NCBI GenBank assembly: GCA_001600055.1
Contig: BCIV01000003.1
Location: 377,162-441,161 of the forward strand
Reading direction: 5' to 3'
DNA from: Filobasidium wieringae
Taxonomy: Eukaryota > Basidiomycota > Tremellomycetes > Filobasidiales > Filobasidiaceae
Length of the DNA stretch: 64,000 nucleotides
The number at the start of each line of letters is the position of its first letter. The stretch's first letter is position 1. Under the pieces are notes generated by a model. It did no database searches. It was given only the letters and a program-made list of their open reading frames with translations, and had not been told where the DNA came from. Made by a program: the position numbers and the translations under genes. This document shows positions 61,773-64,000 of the stretch, one piece after another.

Positions 61773-64000
61773 ATGTCCTCCTCCGGCTACTCTCAACAGC
61801 AGCAGCAACACCACTCTCAGCCTCAACGACCTAATCTCAACTCTCAAAGAACGAATTCGTCCGACGCTTCCACTTACTCGGGGAACTGGGATTATTCTCC
61901 TAGTCAAGCTGCTGCTATTGTCAACCAGTACATGTCCCCACCTTCAGCAGGACCCGCAGCTCTGACTGGAAACCACTCTTTGTATGCCTCGCAGGCGACG
62001 CGAACGGACGGTATAGATCAGAACGGATCAAGGTATAACTCCAACAGACAAGCGGAAGAACTATTGGAATCGCCTACCAAAGTCACAGAGGACAATTTCG
62101 ACAGGTATATGGCCGAACTTCAGCTGAGGGGAGAGAAGAGAGATCCGGGATTCAACGCAGAGCTTCAGGGGACATCCCCTACATCCACCTTGTCCCAATA
62201 TTCCACCATGAACGCGGTCCCTGCTCGAGGTAACTCGACGGGCCTACAACCTCTACCTCAAGGTTCTCCTGCGAGAAACACCAGTACCCCTCATTCATCG
62301 GCCTCCCGAGGTGATTCCATCTCGAGCATCCCCTCCAACTCCTTCTATTCTCATGGGCAAAACGAAGCCCCATATCCTGAACGAAATTCCTCCTTATCCG
62401 CTCAACCCACTTCCCCGTCTCGAGGAGGGTTCAACGCGTCTACCCAAACAACTATCGCATCAGCATCCACTAGCTCTCGATCGGAAGAAACTACTACGAG
62501 CAATTTGTCCCCTCCTACTGCTCTTAACGCCAAACGATTGACGGAAGACGAAATATTCTCCTCCTACAGCCGAGCAAATAGCATGGGGATCTCCCCCTCA
62601 TCATCTTCTTCATACCCAGCGCCAGCAGGTATCATACCGGACGAAAGGGAGCAGAGAGAAGAAGCGGCTAATACTAGGGAAAGGGAGCTGATTCGTCGGG
62701 AAGAGGAGTACAATAAACGAGCTAGCAAGGGAAGCGTGAGGAGTGAGATGACGGAGACGGGGAGGAATGGAGGTCAGGAATACTCTGCGAATGGATCCAA
62801 GAGGAACACGGGAATGAGTGCACAAGGGTATCCGGTCGAGAATGGAGCGGGAGAGGAGAAGGAATCATCAAGGAACGATCGCGAATCTTCCCTTTTCCTA
62901 CAACAAGACTCCCCTGAAGAAAGCGCCGAGATGAACTTGATCCCTCCCCCTTTGTCTTCTAATCCTTCTTCCCAAGGAGGAGGACTGGCGGCTTTGACGG
63001 CAATGTCCGCGTTGGACGAGAAAGGTAGAGAACCTATTACATTCGACGAGGGGTTGTTGAGGGCGCTTTGCGATTCGCCGGTACGTCCGATTGTTTTTCC
63101 AAATCAAAATGAGCCGCTGACAAGTAGGGTCTTCCAGTATGCTCTGCAACTCGTAACGGAGCGGATCAAGCAAAGTATAGCTTCCTGCAAGGTGATCATC
63201 GTCGCTTTGCAGAAATAATCACCCACACTAATTTGAGATCACTGTTCATAGCAATTCGCCGCATTTCTTAGGTCGCGGGCAGAACTGGAGGATAAATACG
63301 CTAGGAGCTCTCAGGAACTTCGAAGGATGAGCGATGACAGCTATGCCAGAGGTTATTGCAAAGCTGGGTCGGTAGCAGTGTTTGGAATACCGTCAGAAGA
63401 ACATCTTCTTAATGTATTTCTAATACAGGTCGTTTGTTCAAGCATACAAGAAAACTTTGGAGGTACACGAGGCGTTAGCTCAGAATCGGACGAGATTTGC
63501 CTCCAGGTTGTACGAGATGAGCGACGAGCTTGTCAACCTCGGGAAAGAAGGTGAAAGGCTAAGGAAACTAGTGAGCGTAATCCTTACCTTGTCCTGTAAA
63601 GATCCGTATCAACGAATGTTTGATCAATAGCATAAGGACAACGGATCACGATACGAGCGCAATGTCCAGGATGCAGAGTCTTACATGGAAAAGGTACGCT
63701 CCAACCGCTTATAAGACTGCATCTGCTAACATTCGCAGTACTTCCAATCTAGGCCAAGTCACGATTTGATACCACTGCTGAAGAGCTCGAACGTATCCTC
63801 ATCGCCAAAGAAGGCGAATCCGTACGAGACTCCGCCAACATCACGTCCCCGAACGGGGGTTCGAGAGACAAGCGTGGTCTAGGAAAGGCCATGGCAAAAG
63901 GCCTGTTCAAAAGCAAAGGTCCAGCTCAAATGCAGAAACAGGAAGACGAAGTCAGACAAAGAATGAACTCGGCTAGCGAAGTGTTCAGGAAAGCGGTCCA
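61773..64000 (+). CDS. RGD1: F-BAR RhoGAP, Rgd1-like (3' end outside window)
   Basis: Yeast Rgd1 stimulates GTP hydrolysis by Rho3/Rho4 at sites of polarised growth. The first ATG (61773) starts MSSSGYSQQQQQHHSQPQRP; the longer open frame upstream begins at TTG. A disordered Ser/Asn-rich region of about 430 residues precedes the F-BAR (FCH) domain. That domain runs from FDEGLLRALCDSP, joined to YALQLVTERIKQSIASCK, then QFAAFLRSRAELEDKYARSS, SFVQAYKKTLEVHEALAQNR and HKDNGSRYERNVQDAESYME. Introns of about 50-70 nt close in frame, for example near 63079-63136 and 63372-63428. The protein is still open at 64000, so the RhoGAP domain expected downstream is not seen; that part is inference. Confidence 0.82.

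Overview
The window is nuclear DNA from a fungus, most likely a basidiomycete; a Tremellomycete-type yeast is my best guess. The evidence is that almost every gene is cut by many short GT-AG introns (mostly about 40-130 nt, with CTRAY-like branch sites), genes are closely packed on both strands, tRNAs carry introns just after the anticodon, and the proteins are fungal (Blm10, Ies1, Tim21, Ato, Rgd1 and Ira types). There is no operon logic, bacterial feature, CRISPR array or recognisable transposon. The class-level guess rests on general gene character, not on a marker gene.

Layout from left to right: the 3' two-thirds or more of the proteasome activator BLM10/PA200 (+); a small unrecognised gene (-); a secreted M24 metallopeptidase-like protein (+); an Ato/GPR1 acetate transporter (+); an intron-containing tRNA-Tyr (-); a weakly supported small gene (-) whose start codon overlaps that of a Golgi-type glycosyltransferase (+); tRNA-Lys (-); the 9.5 kb Ras-GAP neurofibromin/Ira gene (-); SRP9 (+); an unrecognised small gene (-); about 2.3 kb with no confident gene; a SAM-dependent methyltransferase (+); a long CT microsatellite with a 55-base assembly gap; TIM21 (-); tRNA-Glu (-); and a secreted thaumatin-like protein with a Ser/Thr-rich tail (+).

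The right half holds INO80 subunit IES1 (-), peroxisomal AMP-forming ligase PCS60 (-), the RNA decapping/quality-control enzyme RAI1 (-), a PNPOx-like flavoprotein (+), an SMP/C2 membrane-contact protein of the Mug190/tricalbin group (-), a tiny Gly/Tyr-rich protein gene (+), a fragment matching the DBP2 3' end, lipoate-protein ligase (-), an orphan charged protein (+), the DEAD-box helicase DBP2 (-), condensin kleisin BRN1 (-), and the 5' half of an F-BAR RhoGAP of the RGD1 type (+, running off the end).

The genes are mainly housekeeping (protein turnover, translation targeting, chromatin, RNA processing, mitochondrial import and lipoylation, peroxisomal metabolism) with two small-GTPase regulators at IRA and RGD1. 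They do not form a visible cluster or pathway. The most unusual points are at the level of gene structure: the Blm10 proteasome-docking tail is split by the terminal intron; DBP2 has an 825-nt intron in its helicase core and a first coding exon of only ATG; a 47-bp near-copy of the DBP2 terminus lies about 3.5 kb away; and there are several compact orphan genes. I found no convincing new multi-gene system. Exon boundaries were worked out by eye from splice signals and reading frame.
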